Shown: positions 1 through 12,192, counted from the stretch's first letter. The stretch is DNA of 64,000 nt from Lytechinus pictus (GCF_037042905.1 NC_087251.1:47378373-47442372); one strand, 5' to 3'. The notes: generated by a model from the sequence alone, not told the origin. Translations and numbers: made by a program.

Positions 1-440
1 ATAGATGAGGAATTTCAGCAGTGATATGGGTCTCGATCCTCGCCAATATATTTCAGGTTTGCCTGTGTGGGGGGGGGGGGCTGAAGAGTAACCCTAATAT
101 GTATAGTAGAAGATTGTAAATGAATCATATAATAAGTATAGTCATGATGATGATGTAGAAGATGATGATTATGATTAACATACGTAGTGGTGATTATCGT
201 ATATAGGTCTAAGCACGCTGACTATCATTTATGCTTGTCTCGTATGACCCCCTTTTTTACTGAATGAATTAAACAATTCTTTTCAGAAACAGATGTATGG
301 GGAAAGAAAAGGTATATGATGAAATAGAATGAAGTAATCATGTCTTCTAATTTGCAAGACGTTATATTTAAAAAATTACCCCTATTGTTGTAATCAAGCG
401 CATGGGGTGCCCCCCCCCCATTTATTTTACCACCTTTTAT
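1..440. other. intergenic, no gene seen
   Basis: AT-rich sequence with a poly-G run near 70-80 and a poly-C run near 411-420. I see no coding region, RNA gene or complete repeat here. Confidence 0.5.
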
Positions 441-1036
441 AAAGGTCAAGTCCACCCCAGAAAAAAAATGATTTAAATAAATAGAGAAAAATCAACATGA
501 ATATAACGCTGAAAACTTCATCAAAATCAGATGTAAAATAAGAAAGTTATGACATTTTAAAGCTTCGCTTATTTTTCACAAAACAGTTCTATGCTCAACT
601 CAGTGATATGCGAATGACAGGTATGATGATGTCACTATTTCTTTTGTTTTTTATTGTTTGAATTATACAATATTTCAATTTTCAAGAATTTGACAATTAT
701 GACCCCCTTGCTTGAACCATAAAATGTTAAAATAATGGAATTCCACGTGTTCAGGGAGGAATGAAATTTTGTTACACATGACAATGACGAGAAAATCAAA
801 ATATTTCATATTTCATATAATAAAATACAAAAGAAATAGTGAGTGGGTGATGTCATCGGTCCCTTCATTTGCATACCGAACAGGATGTGCATTTAACTGT
901 TTTGAGAAATTAGGCGAAACTTTAAAATGTTATAACTTTTTTATTTTACATCCGATTTTGATGAAATTTTCAGAGTTATGCTTGGTTTTTCTCTGTCTAT
1001 TCAAATCAGCTTTTTGGTGGGGTGGACTTGTCCTTT
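441..1036. mobile_element. palindromic foldback element, family 1 copy A
   Basis: It begins with AAAGGTCAAGTCCACCCC and ends with the reverse complement GGGGTGGACTTGTCCTTT. The two halves are diverged reverse complements: the left half carries CATCAAAATCAGATGTAAAATAAG and the right half the complementary CATCCGATTTTGATG block. No coding capacity is apparent. Related copies lie near 2.4, 3.6, 41.2, 45.6 and 53.6 kb. The structure fits a non-autonomous foldback DNA element; its mobilising transposase is unknown to me. Confidence 0.8.
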
Positions 1037-1639
1037 ACTTGTTGTTGTAAATATTCTTAATTCAGGTTAAGATGTAGAGGTAAGTGGAGAATATACAAAA
1101 GAAATGATAACTAAATTTCAAAAGTGGTTATAACGGGAAAAAACAAAACCAACAAGAGTCCTTGAAATTGCCATTTTTTCAAGTCATATAAAAATTCAAA
1201 CTCGCAATTCGCGCTCGCATTGTTGAACTAGTAAATATCAATTCATATTTCTTTAGTATTTGCAATGTGGTATATGATGTAAAATAAGAGGATAAGATAC
1301 AAGAAGAAGTGAGAATTGGAATTAAAAAGTGGTTACACATTGGAAAGAACAATGGAAAACCGACGATTATCTTCAAAATGCCCCATTTCCATTTAATTGT
1401 TAGGGCCTATACATCTTATGAAAGAGTGTTTTAATATAAAGAAATGATAACAGTTTCTGTAAAATATTCACTCTTGGAAATTACTGTTCACAGAAAAAAA
1501 GGATATCTTTATTTTGATGACCCCCCCCCCCCCCTGCCTGTATTTTGGCATGTACCTGGATTGTATGAATTATGTGCCACACAGAAATGACAAATGATTT
1601 TGGATAACATGTAGCAAAAGAGGATACACTGTTTTCTTG
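1037..1639. other. intergenic, AT-rich
   Basis: No gene is recognisable. It contains a short imperfect palindrome around 1200-1220 (CTCGCAATTCGCGCTCGC). Similar GCGAGC/GCTCGC hairpins occur near 43.63 kb and 46.41 kb, so this may be the remnant of a dispersed repeat. A poly-C run lies near 1520-1534. Confidence 0.4.
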
Positions 1640-1647
1640 TTAAGGAG

Positions 1648-1912
1648 CATTAGCGTAACTACGGGGAGGCAGACTGTCCCTCTGACGGGTCACAACCCAT
1701 GGAAGGGACGTATCTCTGCCCCCCCCCCTGACGAGTTTGAAATTGAAGACCTTTTTTCTTTTTCTTTTTTTTTCTTTTTTTGCTTTTCAAATATTTTTCT
1801 GGTGCGAAATGTCCTTTATATCCTGTTGAGGACCTTTTTTTTTGCTTGTCAAATTTTTTTCGCGGGCAATTTTTGCCCCCCCCCCCTTTGGAAAATCCTA
1901 GGTACGCCACTG
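1648..1912. mobile_element. hAT-type MITE (non-autonomous), copy 1
   Basis: The ends are inverted: left CATTAGCGTAACTACG, right CTAGGTACGCCACTG, whose complement is CAGTGGCGTACCTAG. The flanks are TTAAGGAG (1640-1647) and ATAAGGAG (1913-1920), an 8 bp target duplication with one mismatch. CAGTGGCG-type ends with 8 bp duplications are typical of hAT elements. The interior is T-rich and C-rich with no transposase. A better preserved relative lies at 40202-40454. Confidence 0.8.
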
Positions 1913-1920
1913 ATAAGGAG

Positions 1921-2408
1921 CTATGATTGTTTATAAATACATTATTTTCTAGTCAGCCAGCATACACTATCATTGATTCTGTTAATATCTGATTAGGGTT
2001 GGAAAATCAAATTTGATTTAAAAAAAATCTTCTTTTTTGTGTTGGGTGATTAACTTAAGTATTTTCATCAATTTTATCAACCTTAACAGGATTAGAGACA
2101 AGCTCTGATAACTTGGAGGAAGACGTTCGGGATAAGATGGACAATATTGTTCATAATGATGATGGAGATCGAGGTCGAGAGCATTGACGTTCCCATAGAT
2201 CCAGGTGATGAAGAACATGAACACGGTTACCCGAATTGTAACTTGCTCTCCTGGGGCCCGTTACATACAACTACATGTATTCACTGTAAAAATGTTGTTA
2301 AAAAAAATAGCATATTGTTTATGGTCGTCACTCTAACAACTATTGTTTAAATTTTGTAAACAAGTTGTTTAAAAAGTTTAATGAATATCAAGGAAGCCCT
2401 TCGTAATT
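1921..2408. other. intergenic, no gene seen
   Basis: Unremarkable AT-rich sequence. Short overlapping ORFs on both strands near 2018-2350 have no recognisable domain. Confidence 0.4.
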
Positions 2409-3012
2409 TAAAGGACAAGTCCACCCAAACAAAATGTTGATTTGAATAAAAAGAGAAAAATCCAACAAGCAAAACACTGAAAATTTCATCAAAATCGGAT
2501 GTAAAATGAGAAGGTTATGACATTTTAAAGTTAATTAATCAATTTCACAAAACATTTATATGCACATCCTGGTCGGTATGCAAATGAGGGGACTGATGAC
2601 ATCACTATTTCTTTTGTATTTTATTATATGAAATATGAATATTATTCAAATTTTCTCATTTTCCTGTGAAACGAAGTTTTATTCCTCCCTGAACATGTGG
2701 TATTACCATTGTTATAACATCTTATGGTTCAGTTAAGTTGGTCCTTGATGTCAAATTGGTAAAAATTGAAATATTGTATAATTCAAAAAATAAAAAACAA
2801 AAGAAATAGTGAGTGATGGACATCATCAACTCTCTCATTTGCATACCACTGAGTTGTGTATATAACTGTTTTGTGAAAAATAAGCGAAACTTTAAAATGT
2901 CATAACTAACTTAATTTACATCCGATTTTGATCAAATTTTCAGCATTATGCTTGTTTGATTTTTCTCCATTTATTCAAATCAACATTTTTCTGGGGTGGA
3001 CTTGACCTTTAA
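2409..3012. mobile_element. palindromic foldback element, family 1 copy B
   Basis: Starts TTAAAGGACAAGTCCACCC and ends with GGGGTGGACTTGACCTTTAA. The arms of about 300 bp are near reverse complements. The centre contains complementary GTATTACC / TGGTATTACC-like sequence and an ACATCACTATTTCTTTTG block. It is one of the cleaner copies of the family, with TTAA present at both outer edges. Confidence 0.85.
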
Positions 3013-3304
3013 ACAATTGTTTTAAATAATTGTTTAAACTATCGGGCTTAACTTTTTTACAGTATGGTAACTTTGTCATTATGGTAACAGGGCTCAGCAG
3101 CCCATCACAATCAAGGTTAACATGGAAGTTACATTAATGACAAAGTTATAACAGTTGTAACTCTTTATGAAACGGGCTCCTTGTCTTATCCATTCGAGTC
3201 TGATAATGGAGAATCATCAATCAAGTAACGATTAAACTTTGAAAGAACATTCTATTGAGATTCTACACCACCATCAATGCGGCCTGATCAGTAACCGGAT
3301 TTCA

Positions 3305-3480
3305 CCAATTCAATTCAATTCAATTCAATTCATTTTATTGTCATGTATAAAAACACAAAAATTGTCCTCGGACTCATTTCTTAACAAAAAGTGCATTAAA
3401 CAAAAAAAATAATAATAATCATTCACAAACTATAAATACAATACATCAAAATAATACATACATGTAGTATAAATATATAA
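3305..3480 (-). mobile_element. 3' tail of a non-LTR retrotransposon
   Basis: Read on the minus strand this is a 3' untranslated segment ending ...ACATGACAATAAAATG followed by about five GAATT units (3308-3333 on the + strand as AATTC repeats). An AATAAA-like signal followed by a short tandem tail is typical of CR1/Jockey-group retrotransposon 3' ends. No coding sequence of the element is retained. Confidence 0.5.
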
Positions 3481-3639
3481 ATATATTGCGTCGATCAAGG
3501 GGGGGGGTGCATGCCCCTCATTACGATATTTAGGGGAACAAACATATCGATCCCCCCAATGATTTTTACTACTTAAAAAAAAAAAAAAATGCAATGCAAA
3601 TATTATGTTTTAGAAAGCATTATAAGTACTATAAAATCA

Positions 3640-4230
3640 TTAAATGTAAAGTCCACCTCAAAAAATAATGTTTTGAATAAATAGAGAAAATCAAACTCGC
3701 GTAACACTGAAAATTTCATCAATATCGGATGTAAAATAAGAAAGTTATGACATATTAAAGTTTCGCTTATTTTTCACAAAACTGTGATATTATGCACAAC
3801 TCGGTGACATTCAAATGAGACAGGCGATGATGTCACTCGTGCACTCACTATTCCTTTTTTTTTTATTGTTTGAATTATACAATATTTCGTTTTTTACAGA
3901 TTTGACAATAAGGACCAAATTGACTGAGCCGTGTAGTATTAAACAATGCTTATTCCACATGTTCAGAGAGGAATTAATCATTGTTTCACTGGAAAATGAG
4001 GAGAAAATTAGAACATTTCTGTTTCATAATTATAATAAAATTTAAAAAAATAGTGTCTGAGTGGTTGACGTCATCAGTCTCCTCATTTGCATACCAACCA
4101 GGGTGTGCATATGAATGTTTTATGAAATTAAGCGAAACTTTAAAATGTCATAACTTTCGCATTTTATATCCGATTTTGATGAAATTTTCAGTGTTATGCT
4201 TGCTGGATTTTAGTAGTCTAAAGAAGAAGG
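3640..4230. mobile_element. palindromic foldback element, family 1 copy C
   Basis: The left arm starts near GTAAAGTCCACCTC (3646) and the right half reaches CGATTTTGATGAAATTTTCAGTG (about 4170-4195). The outermost right end, the GTGGACTTG motif, is missing. More family sequence follows to about 4545, so this may be a nested or rearranged pair. Confidence 0.7.
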
Positions 4231-4545
4231 CGGTATTCGGTCATCATGATAAATCCGATGATGTCACTCATGAATTGTGCTATATTTCATTTTCTGAAAA
4301 TTTGACAACAACCGAAGTATTCGTTGAAAACAATGTCAATTACATATGTCCAAGGAAGAATCAAATCTTATTTCACATAATAACGACGAAAGAAATAAAA
4401 TATTCTCATACCTCTTACAATAAAGTACGACAGAAATAGTCAACGTGTGGCGTCATCGGTCCCTACACTTGCATACCGATCAGGATGCATATAATGTTTG
4501 TAAAGATGCCATAACGTTCTTGTTTACCCCCGATTTTGGTGATTT
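4231..4545. mobile_element. partial foldback element, family 1
   Basis: It contains GATGATGTCACTCATG, TTCCAAGG-like and CTTGCATACCGATCAGGATGC blocks seen in the other copies, ending near CCCCGATTTTGGTGAT. Both outer ends are absent. It is probably a truncated second copy fused to copy C. Confidence 0.55.
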
Positions 4546-4599
4546 TTTTTTTTTTTTTTGGGGGGGGGGGGGCGTTTAATTCTCTTAAAACTTCCTTAA

Positions 4600-5490
4600 A
4601 ATTTCAGTAGAAACATCACATGTGGTCCAAACCCTAATGAATACTCGTTCAAGATAAATGCCGGCATCAAATTAAAAAAACTTTTTAAGCAATGGTTTGT
4701 AAAGTTCGGTAGATCTGCTTTGCTTTCTTGCGCGAGTTCTCTCATAATCGTGCCTCTATTACTCAGTGTTTGCAGGATAATCTTCAAAGGTAAAACATCA
4801 TTTTAAAAGAGAGATATTTCATGAGGTTACAATGTGAGATGGCGCAGATCTAAAACGTAAAAAAAAACCAAGAAAAACAGGTCAGGGAACAAAAATAAGA
4901 ATCTATAATAAAAACAGTAAATGCACCAGAATGAGAAATGAAGCTTTAAACTTCTATAGCTGGTTACTTGGCTCTCTCTCACAAAGTTTCTACTTTCTGG
5001 ATCCCATAAAATTCTTTATCATGTAAAATTTTTGGCTGCCGTATGCAGAATGGAGAGATGTTTAAAAAAAAAATGAAAAAATCTATGAAGCAAGGAACCA
5101 AAGCAACCGAGCTTATCATGACACTTGCATTTTTAATAGTGAAATTGAAGAATTTTTGGTTCACAGTTTAGTGAATTTAGATCAAAATTATCAGCAAAAA
5201 ACTGGCCATACCAATATTACTGTCTACGACCATTAGGGTGACACCACCTTTTATTTACTTCATTCCCCCCCCCCTTTTTTTTGGGGGGGGGAGGCGAAAT
5301 GCATTTGTGTCCCCCAGTTTTATATGAGGGCGACTGCCCCATCCACCCCTTTCCAATTAAATCATCATAATAATACAGGGGTAATTTTACATTAACTTGT
5401 GAAAGATTTATTATGATTATTTATCTCCTGCAACCAATCGCTTTAGCTATGGTTAATGCTTATACTGTGTAGTTTGTTGATCCTTGCTGT
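4600..5490. other. intergenic, no gene seen
   Basis: Short ORFs only, plus poly-C/poly-G tracts near 5266-5292. No domain or repeat family is recognised. Confidence 0.4.
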
Positions 5491-5502
5491 TTACGAATGA
5501 AT

Positions 5503-5775
5503 GAATGAGTGAGTGAGTGAGTGAGTGAGTGAGTGAGTGAGTGAGTGAGTGAGTGAGTGAGTGAGTGAGTGAGTGAGTGAGTGAGTGAGTGAGTGAATGA
5601 AAGGATGGATGGATGGATGGATGGATGGATGGATGGATGGATGGATGGATGGATGGATGGATGGATGGATGGATGGATGGATGGATGGATGGATGGATGG
5701 ATGGATGGATGGATGGATGGATGGATGGATGGATGGATGGATGGATGGATGGATGGATGGATGGATGGATGGGTG
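5503..5775. repeat. compound tetranucleotide microsatellite (GAGT)n then (GGAT)n
   Basis: About 90 bp of GTGA/GAGT repeats (5505-5595) pass directly into about 170 bp of GGAT/ATGG repeats (5602-5770), with very little interruption. The long open frames across it (Pro-Ser-Ile-His or Met-Asp-Gly-Trp repeats) are artefacts of the period. The low divergence suggests recent slippage. Confidence 0.97.
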
Positions 5776-6166
5776 GATAAATGAATGGACGAATTGCCGT
5801 ACTAATTCATTCACTCATTGATTCATGTTGTGATGTATGCATGCATGGTTGGCTGATTGATCATTAAATAATCGTGTTACACCTCCTTTTGGCTACTTGT
5901 ATTCATTCTTGTACCAGTTTCATAGAAAACTCCCCCCCCCCTCTTTCTTCATTTGTTTCTTTCCCTCTCTCTTTTGCCTTCCCCTCTCTTTGTAGTTCTT
6001 CTTTATACATAAGTAAAGGGACTTTGACACTTCAGGGATGCCACTAGGTGTCCTCCAAAAATACTGAAACTTATCGCGGGCCGGGATAGTGTCCAAGAAA
6101 ATTTTTTTTTGGGGGGTCCACCTTTAATTTTGGGATGGACACATGTCACAGGTAAAAAATTGGACA

Positions 6167-6167
<1 letters not shown>

Positions 6168-6204
<37 letters not shown>

Positions 6205-6225
6205 GGAGGGGGGGGGGGTCCGCCC
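6168..6225. repeat. poly-A tract followed by G-run
   Basis: An uninterrupted A run of about 34 bases is followed by AATAGGAGGGGGGGGGG. It sits within a T/G-rich stretch resembling the decayed interior of a hAT-type MITE (GACAAGCAAAAAAA motif, as at 40.3 kb). No TIRs are visible. Confidence 0.7.
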
Positions 6226-6350
6226 CCACCTCAAATTTAGGGGAGGGGGGAGGACCAAGTGGCTTCTTACCTTGTTGTGATCGATGACTTTGAAGTCAAT
6301 TAGGTTTGAAAAACTGACGGTAGTTAGTTGTGTGTTTCTCATAGAACGCT

Positions 6351-6800
6351 AGACTAAAAGCTTCAGTCTCTGTATTTTGGTTGTTCAGCTGAACCGCGTT
6401 GGCTCCACTCACCAATACATAGACTGAAGAGTTGTTAGCCCGTACATAAAGACAACGTATCAGCTAACCCAGGGAGCTGATACGTAAACCCAAGGAGCTC
6501 CGGCCCGCTTTCCGGGCCGGAGCTTCCTGGGTTCCGTATCAGCATGCAGCAGTAACGTTAGATCTAACATTCGGAGGAAACCCGATTTTCGGATCGTTTT
6601 TGGTACATAAAATGTCACATTATGAAAAAATAATTACATCCAAACTTACGAAAAAATATATAAAATTCAGAAACATCGTACCTTAGACCGCAGTTACCGC
6701 TAATTCCTTTCAAATGATGATCAAAACTTAGTCATCCTCGATTCCTTCGTTGGTCATCGTAAGTTGCCATCTTGGATGACGTCATCATATTTACAGACGT
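6351..6800 (+). repeat. dispersed repeat with inverted start, copy 1
   Basis: The segment from AGACTAAAAGCTTCAGTCTC to GTTGCCATCTTGGATGACGTCATC recurs near 34695-35040. Its beginning forms a hairpin: CTTCAGTCTCTGTATT (6361) pairs with AATACATAGACTGAAG (6414-6429). A second hairpin around 6496-6524 contains CTCCGGCCCGC and GCGGGCCGGAG-like arms. It is likely a MITE or solo element end. Confidence 0.65.
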
Positions 6801-6959
6801 ATTTACCAGTCGCTATCATACCGCGATTCGTGCCGCTACTTTGCGCTTGTCTATGTGCGTGCGTTCGGAACTTGTCGCTCGCATTGATTGGCCAGGATAT
6901 CGATAATTCTAATCAGAAAGCCTTGATAAAAGCATAACTCAATGAACGTAGTAGGCAGT

Positions 6960-8880
6960 GCGCGCGTTTATATATTATGTACTGTATAAAAGCAAATATC
7001 TCGGGGAAATATCTCTCACTCGGTCGATGGACATGCATCGCAATCGGGAGAGATAGGGGGAAAAAAGGAGGACTTTCCGTTTTTTTTAATACACAGAAAA
7101 CAGGAAAAGTCGGAAATACGGAAATAAGACAGATAGCAGGAAAAAAGCCGGAATTCCGTATAAATACGGAAAAGTGGCATCCCTGACACTTGGTTATGCG
7201 AACATTTATTACATATATTTTTCACGAGATATCAATGTTCACAGTCGAGCAACCAATTATGAAGGCCCCTTTGCCTTTGTTATGTACACCCCCCCCTTGA
7301 ACACAAACTTTTGAGAATGAGAGTGAACTTCATGAAAAGCATGTTCATATTAATAAACCTGAGCCAATTATCACGTTAATGATAGAAAAAAACCTTCCAA
7401 TTATCCTTAGATTAAAAACCTAATGATAGATTGTAATAAACATTTGAAAACTTTGCTTTATCGCAATGAAGAAGTTTAACCTTTAGCATTGGCAATTTTA
7501 AATACTAGTAATTTTGTTTGTTAATTCAATATAAATCTATCTATTGTGTCAATGCAATGATTATTATGACAGAATACAAATCAAATGTGTGACAAAATGT
7601 ACTGTACAATTTTGAAATTACTATTCAAACAACCTAAACTGTTATGAAAATATTTGAAACAAAATTATTTTCATTTTATGAAGTTCACTCTTGCAAAATT
7701 AAAACAAGTTGTCTTATCCCATGTTTTCAAATGTAATTATACCCGGCATGTTGCAAAGTGTATTGCTATTGGTGCATTTATTATCATTAAATATTTATTT
7801 CCTTTGGATTATGGAAAAGCTTTGGGGTCGTCAAACTTTCATTTGAGTGGATATAGAAGAATTAATCTAAAAATAACGGGACAACGAAGATTTGCCATCA
7901 TTTTAGTATAAACTATCTTTTCTTTGAAAGGAGGTAAACTTTGCCATCAATTTCAATCATTTTGCAACAATTTACAAATCTAGAATCTGGATGGGAGGTG
8001 AGGGGGGCGGAACTGATTGGAAGGTTGAGCACAACCAAGAGGTTAGTCTGCTTCAAGCCAAAATATATTGCATTTAATCAATTTTACAAGGTGAGCACTT
8101 GCAAAGTTGGCCACTACCTTAGAAATATCTGCGGGCAATTCCATGTTTCGTATTGGACTCTGACAACATTTTACTTTTTTGACATCAAAATAAAAGAATT
8201 TTTTTCTCGGGGGGGGGGGGATTTGGTGATCAAGTAGTGAAGGGGAACAAGAACCAAGACTTTAATCTATTACATTTCCTTTACAATTGGAATAAAAAAT
8301 AGTGCTGTGTCGTGCGGGACACAACAATAAAAGAACAAAGAGAGAGAAAAAAAAAACATGGAATCGTCCGCAGATATTGAATATTTGGCTTATACAGTGT
8401 GGCAACAGGTAATCCAAAATCATGAAAGCCAATTAAAAAAAAGAAATCCCCAGCATTGATACCAAACTTGTATCATTCATTTTCAGCGACAAATCACTAA
8501 AATCAAAATATCATCTTTGCCTTTCTTCTTGAATTGTGGGAGATGGTGGAAATTGTACAGGTCTCAGAATTGTAGGCCTATTTAAAAATGTTTGCAAAAA
8601 GGAATTTTTACAATTTAATTATTCAAATAAACATTGGCCTTCTAAAATTTGGTTTACCTTCTGGTTATTGTAGTTCCCATGGCAACCAGTATTCTTAAAA
8701 ATCATGTTATCTTTTGCATTGCCTTGTTTGTGTTACCTGCCTTAACAAATTTAAGAATTATATTTATGGTCGTTTTATGATGCATAAATGACCCCTAAAA
8801 CCACACTACATGAGCTAACAGTAATGGCATACAGAAAATTAACAGGGTTTTAAAGATAACATGATATTCAGAATAGCTGC
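6960..8880. other. intergenic, no gene seen
   Basis: AT-rich sequence with only short unrecognised ORFs, for example at 7654-7911 and 7941-8237 (+). Neither shows a known domain. Poly-C (7288) and poly-G (8210) runs are present. Confidence 0.4.
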
Positions 8881-8885
8881 TCTGG

Positions 8886-9109
8886 GCCCTGTTGCATAAA
8901 TAATATAAAACAGTGATATGGATCCTAATCAAACGATTGGCTAAAATCGATCACATGACCAGTCATATGTTTCAGCCAATAAAAACTGGTACTAGTGACT
9001 AGTTCTATTGACTGGTCATGGTTTTGAGATGGTTTGATTTTTATTAAATAACAAGGATCCATATCACTATCTTAAAATACATATTAAAGTAACTTTTATG
9101 CAACAGGGG
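8886..9109. mobile_element. foldback MITE, CCTGTTGCATAAA family
   Basis: The left end CCCTGTTGCATAA is complementary to the right end TTTATGCAACAGGG. The inner arms also pair (GATATGGATCC with GGATCCATATC, and TGACCAGTCA with TGACTGGTCA). About 220 bp long, no coding capacity, followed by a poly-G run. Confidence 0.8.
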
Positions 9110-9316
9110 GGGGGGGAACAGTGCCAATTTTGACATACAAGGGGGGGGGGTCAGAATGGATAAGAAAGGGGAGGGAGCAGGCAAGTCCATTTCTGGACCA
9201 TGTTTTTATTGTGTAAAGATACTCGATGTAAACAAATAAGCATAACAGGAAAGAAATTTCTCATTTTCAAATGGATTTATTGAATTTTTTTCAAAGAAAA
9301 TTGAACAAATAAAAAA

Positions 9317-9865
9317 TGACCAGCAGCCCAGAAGATTCATTCAAGTGTCACAGGATACCACAGCAGCTGACCTCTTGATTCATTGGGGCAAACCCCACCC
9401 CTCACAAAATGGCCAACAGCCTGATATGATCTGGGGTCTCCTTGACAAATCACACAATATGTGACATCACTACCAAGAGACCTGTTTTTCAGTGAGCAGT
9501 GAAGGGCACCGGATGCTGTTTTACATGATATACAACTTACCACAAAATAAGTGCTTTATTAATATTCATAATATTTTGTGTAGCCAAGCATATGCGAGAC
9601 AATGCATCAATTTCCCCAGCAATCATGTTGCTAGGGAAAACTATTTTTTTAATTATCTTCTTCTTTTTTTTGGGGGGGGGGGTGGGGGAAGAGGCAACTT
9701 TACCCACATTGCGCATTAGAACAAAACCACCACCTTATTTCCTTTAATTTGCTCTGTTCCTCACTACCATTTCCCCTCCCCTCTCCCCCTTATCCTCTCT
9801 ACAAGATTACCAGTTAATCCACTGATTGTGCTCTATCCCCAAACCTCATTGTACTATCCATCCAG
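9317..9865 (+). repeat. left arm of a large diverged inverted duplication
   Basis: From GACCAGCAGCCCAGAAG onward this matches the reverse complement of 13860-14489: shared blocks include AGATTCATTCAAG, CACTACCAAGAGACCT, AAGTGCTTTATT, ATATTTTGTGTAGCC, GAGACAATGCA and AATCCACTGATTG in the same order. Fainter similarity continues past the MITE at 9866-9978. By eye the arms are roughly three quarters identical. The two arms enclose about 4 kb. Confidence 0.75.
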
Positions 9866-9978
9866 GGAAGCATTTCATGAAGATTTTTGTCAGTGATTTT
9901 CACCATCAAATCCTTGCATCTGATTGGCTTAGAGCAAATTAGTGAGAATCACTAACAAAACTTGTCATGAAATGCTCC
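9866..9978. mobile_element. short foldback MITE, GCATTTCATGA family
   Basis: Left end GGAAGCATTTCATGA pairs with right end TCATGAAATGCTCC. The inner parts also pair (GTCAGTGATTTTCAC with GTGAGAATCACTAAC). It lies within the left arm of the inverted duplication; the right arm appears to lack it, so it probably inserted after the duplication. Confidence 0.75.
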
Positions 9979-10609
9979 TTGTATCTCCCCATTTTCAATC
10001 ATTTCACATCCTTTCAACATGAACTATACATGACTGACTCTACAATGTTCTAGTTTTCAATTTTAATATTTTGGGGTATTATTACTTATCATTTTCACAT
10101 TTCATATTTTTATTAAACAATTCAATTAATATCACCTTTTTTTTGGGGGGGGAGGGGGGTCAAAAGAGCAAATGGAATACATTACGATTTTGCAAATAAA
10201 TATACCTTTTTCTGTACATGATGCAATTGCGATTCTATTTCCATGAACACTGAATTTTGATCACAATAGAAACAGGGAAAAGAATTTATTTTCCCCCCTA
10301 TCAAGCTAATTTTTTCACCATCATACAAGAATCAAATGTTTGCATACTGTATCCCATCATGCAACCATGAACTCTGAGAGATCAGGCGAGGCACCGACAA
10401 TGAAAGATAGATCTAATGGGTTGGAACCTCAACATAGGCTTGTCCTGAGGGAGTACACTTCATATCCCACAATGGTTTATAATCCCCCATCAATCTTTAC
10501 AATACAATGCATGAACCCTAGTAGTGAAGAGAAATGCCAAATTCAGAGGTGGCATCCAATAAAATTTCAAAGAAATCTTTCAATGGATATAAGAAACCAA
10601 TGACAACTC

Positions 10610-11290
10610 TCACAGACTGGATGGAGGAAACACTTCTTTAGCCAAATGGTCATTGGAACAATCTACCAAAAGATGCAATACCAAATCTGACAATACATCA
10701 TCCAACAAAATTTCCCAAACTTGTTCCAGACTGGATGGAGGAAACCACTTCTTTAGCCAAAGGGTCAAGGTATTTGGAACAATCTACCAAAACATGCAAT
10801 GCCAAATCTGACAATACATCATCCAACAAAATTTCCCAAACTTGTTCCAGACTGGATGGAGGAAACCACTTCTTTAGCCAAAGGGTCATGGAGAGTTGGA
10901 ACAATCTACCAAAACATGCAATGTCAAATCTGACAATACATCATCCAACAAAATTTCCCAAACTTGTTCCAGACTGGATGGAGGAAACCACTTCTTTAGC
11001 CAAAGGGTCATGGAGAGTTGGAACAATCTACCAAAACATGCAATGTCAAATCTGATTGACAGCATCCAACAAAATTTCCCAAACTTGTCCTAGACTGGAT
11101 GAAGGAAACCACTTCTTTAGCCAAAGAGTCAAGGAGAGTTCGAACAATCTACCAAAACATGCAATGTCAAATCTGACAGACTGCAGTGAGAACCCAACAA
11201 AATTTCCCAAACTTGTTCCACGCTGGATATAGGAAACCATTTCTTTAGTCAAAGGGACACTGTTGGAAAAAAATCTACCAATCACTGCCC
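10610..11290 (+). repeat. minisatellite of ~121 bp units derived from a reverse-transcriptase C-terminus
   Basis: Six units start at the motif GACTGGATGGAGGAAAC near 10615, 10729, 10850, 10972, 11093 and 11221, so spacing is 114-128 bp. In one frame each unit reads like RLDGGNHFFSQRVMESWNNL followed by PKHAMSNL, matching the FFS-RVV-WN-LP pattern near the C-terminus of Jockey/CR1-group retrotransposon polymerases. Overlapping ORFs of 60-110 residues come from the tandem structure. It is not a host gene. Confidence 0.85.
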
Positions 11291-11299
11291 TACCCACAG

Positions 11300-12190
11300 A
11301 CCAGAAGATGGAAGAATGAACAGCCTAGCATCACATCATGTCAAGCTTCAGGACCCAGTTTGGAAACTTCTCTGACATGATTCAAAGGAACTAACTGTAA
11401 GCAAGAAGGAATAATTCTATGATGGTCTGCAAATTATGCATCGTATAATCATTGCAAAGAAAGTGAGAGACTTGAAAGTTCCCATGAAAGGTTTTTAGAT
11501 GGCACAAGATCAAAGGATATTAAAGTAAATTGAATCATTGAGGAGAGGCCCTTCTCCAAATATAACTGGCAATGGTAAGCAGTATCATGCACACCTAAGC
11601 CCTATCTAGCCCGGGGGGGGGGGGTCTTTTTTCATCCCTTGACATTTTTTTGCAATAAATCAGTAAAGATCAGGTCACAAAATTTCATGAAATTTTTCTC
11701 ACACAACTTTTAAGACCAAATTCACAATGCAATGATATGCATTTACAAAGCTTTGTAAGAGCATGTCAGACCCAATTTCATTTGAAAAATCCAATACAAA
11801 TTCTTTATGTAGCCGAAATTCATCAATGTATCATTATTATGACCTTTACAGATAACAAGCAATTGATTTCATGTATTTATGACTGAAATAGTGGCAATAA
11901 CATCTTTCTTAAAAAACAAAGATGAAAGACAAGAAAATACATAGGAAAAAAATTGATGAGAATCTTAGAGTGTTAAGATCAATGATCCAGATCAAGGGGG
12001 GGGGGGGGCTAATAAAGCCCCAAGCCCCCCCTCCTATGCAATTTCAAAATAGCCTTGGCTATATAAGGTCAAACACAATAACTTCCCCTCACATTTCTGA
12101 ATGCCTGAACTTGATGAACTTTCCTCGACGCATGAAATCTATTCAAAATTCTTTCCAAACAAAGAACGTTTCCTCCTGGACACAGAAAAT
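11300..12190. other. intergenic, no gene seen
   Basis: Unique-looking AT-rich DNA downstream of the minisatellite, with poly-G runs at about 11611-11622 and 11996-12008. I see no coding region. Confidence 0.4.
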
Positions 12191-12192
12191 GA

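Noticed and set aside
5491..5821. Long repetitive ORFs on both strands (Pro-Ser-Ile-His and Met-Asp-Gly-Trp repeats)
   Set aside because: They are translations of a tetranucleotide microsatellite whose period keeps frames open; there is no gene.
10610..11290. CRISPR-like array
   Set aside because: The repeats are about 121 bp with no unique spacers, in a eukaryotic sequence; it is a minisatellite.
10735..11297. Several ORFs of 65-106 residues
   Set aside because: They lie in the ~121 bp minisatellite; the protein-like pattern comes from its retrotransposon origin.
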